Shown: positions 8,953 through 14,096 of the stretch, piece after piece
Numbering within the stretch: the first letter of the stretch is position 1
How the letters are laid out: the number at the start of each line of letters is the position of its first letter
NCBI GenBank assembly: GCA_004335635.1
Contig: QAXH01000399.1
Span: forward strand, 1,382 to 15,477
Origin: Chloromonas sp. AAM2
Lineage: Eukaryota > Chlorophyta > Chlorophyceae > Chlamydomonadales > Chlamydomonadaceae
Direction of reading: 5' to 3'
Length of the DNA: 14,096 nucleotides
Notes under the pieces: model-generated
What the model was told of the DNA's origin: nothing
The model's input: only the letters and a program-made list of their open reading frames with translations
Database searches by the model: none
Made by a program: the position numbers and the translations under genes

Positions 8953-9592
8953 GGTGACGTTCGGGTAACGCGTTTGCACTGATCTCGCGACGCTCATGAT
9001 TACTCGTGAACACAACGGGTCAAAATCTGTAGGAGTGTCCATGTCCAGGTAATGCTAGCACGCCCCGAGAACAATCATTCAGTGCATTCAGTGCAGAGGA
9101 ACCGCTTGAGAATGATGACCACTCAGTCCAGTTGGCGTAAATGATGACTGGGTACGGCAATTTTCGCGTCAAGAGCAGGCACTGAGTTGGGAATTCTGAC
9201 CAGCGTCCGTAGGCGTGTGGTGGGCGGCACGCTGCCTTGGACACCACTGCTGGTGGTCTACTCGTGCTGGCGTTGTGCGACAACCCCAGACCCAGCTACA
9301 TACAGCGTCGCTCGCAATTCAGCACGTGCTACCATCAACTGGTGATTCTCCTCTCGATGTGTACATTGCCAATTACACGTATGGTAAAAATGCGAACAGT
9401 GTTGTCGCAGCAAGGTGGATGTCTTTGACAACGGTAGTGTGCCGGGTCAGGGTCAGTGCGTTGCGTCTGTCAGGCCGGGTCAAGCAAGGCTTGCAACGGC
9501 ACAGCTTGCATGCCAACGCGCGCTAACGCTCGAACACTCGGCCTGTCTGTCAACTGAGTTCAGCATCAACGTCAACAACCACTGCATCTTTA

Positions 9593-9684
9593 AATGGTTG
9601 TGTGAATAATATATAATGGTTGTGTGCCTTTTAGAGAGGTTGTTTGGGTAGCTGGACGCTCTTGACCAAACCAATAATTATTGG
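9593..9684. promoter_or_regulatory. AT-rich repeat and CCAAT palindrome upstream of the NDR kinase gene
   Basis: AATGGTTGTGTG occurs at 9593-9604 and 9615-9626, flanking the TATA-like AATAATATAT. The perfect palindrome CCAATAATTATTGG lies at 9671-9684, giving a CCAAT box on both strands about 410 bp before the start codon at 10098. This is a candidate promoter element cluster; position and composition are the only evidence. Confidence 0.35.
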
Positions 9685-10097
9685 CCTGAGCCATGCACAA
9701 TCACTTTAAAGCGATGCACCTCACAACAGCAGTAGGCTGTCACACTGATCAGTGGGGCTCAAGAAGTGCACTTATGGTTTATGTGCCGACTGGCAGGTGC
9801 AGACATGGCAGCAAGCCAAGCGGATGCGATTGCCCCTACATAAGCGTCACGGCAGTGGGTAGATGGATCTGCTGGGCTCACAGCGCAGACAAGCACAGTA
9901 GAAATCTATCATCTGCTCAACTACCTCAACCGACAACACCCAGTTGCAGCGTGCTTCCAAGCTGGATTTTTTCCACATTTGTCGGATGACATTTTTCCTG
10001 CATCAGCAGGGAGAGCTGCGAGGAGGCGCTAGTCCAGTTTGTGTTAGGGCGGGGACAGCTATTGCGATCTTTCTGCAAGTCTGTGGGGGACACGAGC

Positions 10098-14096
<3,999 letters not shown>

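Larger units (their letters stand above)
8840..10097. other. Intergenic region between FPGS and the NDR kinase gene
   Basis: I recognise no gene in these 1258 bp. Open frames of up to about 107 codons exist on both strands, but none shows a known motif or joins into a family by splicing. The left part should hold the FPGS 3' untranslated region, and the right part the NDR promoter and 5' leader, possibly with a leader intron. Small structures: CATTCAGTG twice in tandem at 9076-9093, an AT-rich block at 9593-9626 and a 14-bp palindrome at 9671-9684. Confidence 0.6.

Noticed and set aside
9020..9526. Overlapping open frames of about 87 and 103 codons in the FPGS-NDR spacer, a possible gene or transposon remnant
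   Set aside because: There are no recognisable motifs, terminal repeats, target-site duplications or splice-joined homology.

Overview
The window is nuclear DNA from a eukaryote, most likely a green alga (Chlorophyta). Coding sequence is broken into short exons (about 43-405 bp) by GT...AG introns of about 70-770 bp. Acceptors are mostly TGCAG or CTCAG. There are no operons, and coding exons are more GC-rich than introns. The folylpolyglutamate synthase reads as the plant type (for example [14 protein letters not shown] and [10 protein letters not shown]), and the kinase is a plant/algal-like NDR kinase. The species cannot be named from the sequence alone. I reconstructed the exons by hand from protein-family homology, reading frame and splice consensus; there is no transcript evidence.

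Layout. (1) Positions 13-2798, minus strand: the 5' part of a gene for an ankyrin-RCC1 protein resembling IBTK (inhibitor of Bruton tyrosine kinase). Eight exons are visible and the gene runs off the left edge. (2) Positions 2799-3081: a 283-bp divergent spacer that must hold both promoters. (3) Positions 3082-8839, plus strand: a complete folylpolyglutamate synthase gene (FPGS), 11 exons, about 577 residues. (4) Positions 8840-10097: about 1.26 kb with no recognisable gene, taken as the FPGS 3' end plus the promoter and leader of the next gene. (5) Positions 10098 to beyond 14096, plus strand: the N-terminal 378 codons (8 exons) of an NDR-family AGC protein kinase, running off the right edge.

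The three genes have unrelated jobs (a possible scaffold or adaptor, folate polyglutamylation, growth/morphology signalling), and I see no sign that they form one system. I found no mobile element, CRISPR array, RNA gene or new gene cluster. The most unusual signal lies in the introns. They carry imperfect tandem duplications and minisatellites: 31-bp units in two separate arrays plus an 11/10-bp array in one NDR intron, a 26-bp doublet in an FPGS intron, and a 129-bp duplication in another NDR intron. In two introns the 3' splice-site region itself looks duplicated, leaving decoy acceptors whose use would bring in an in-frame stop.
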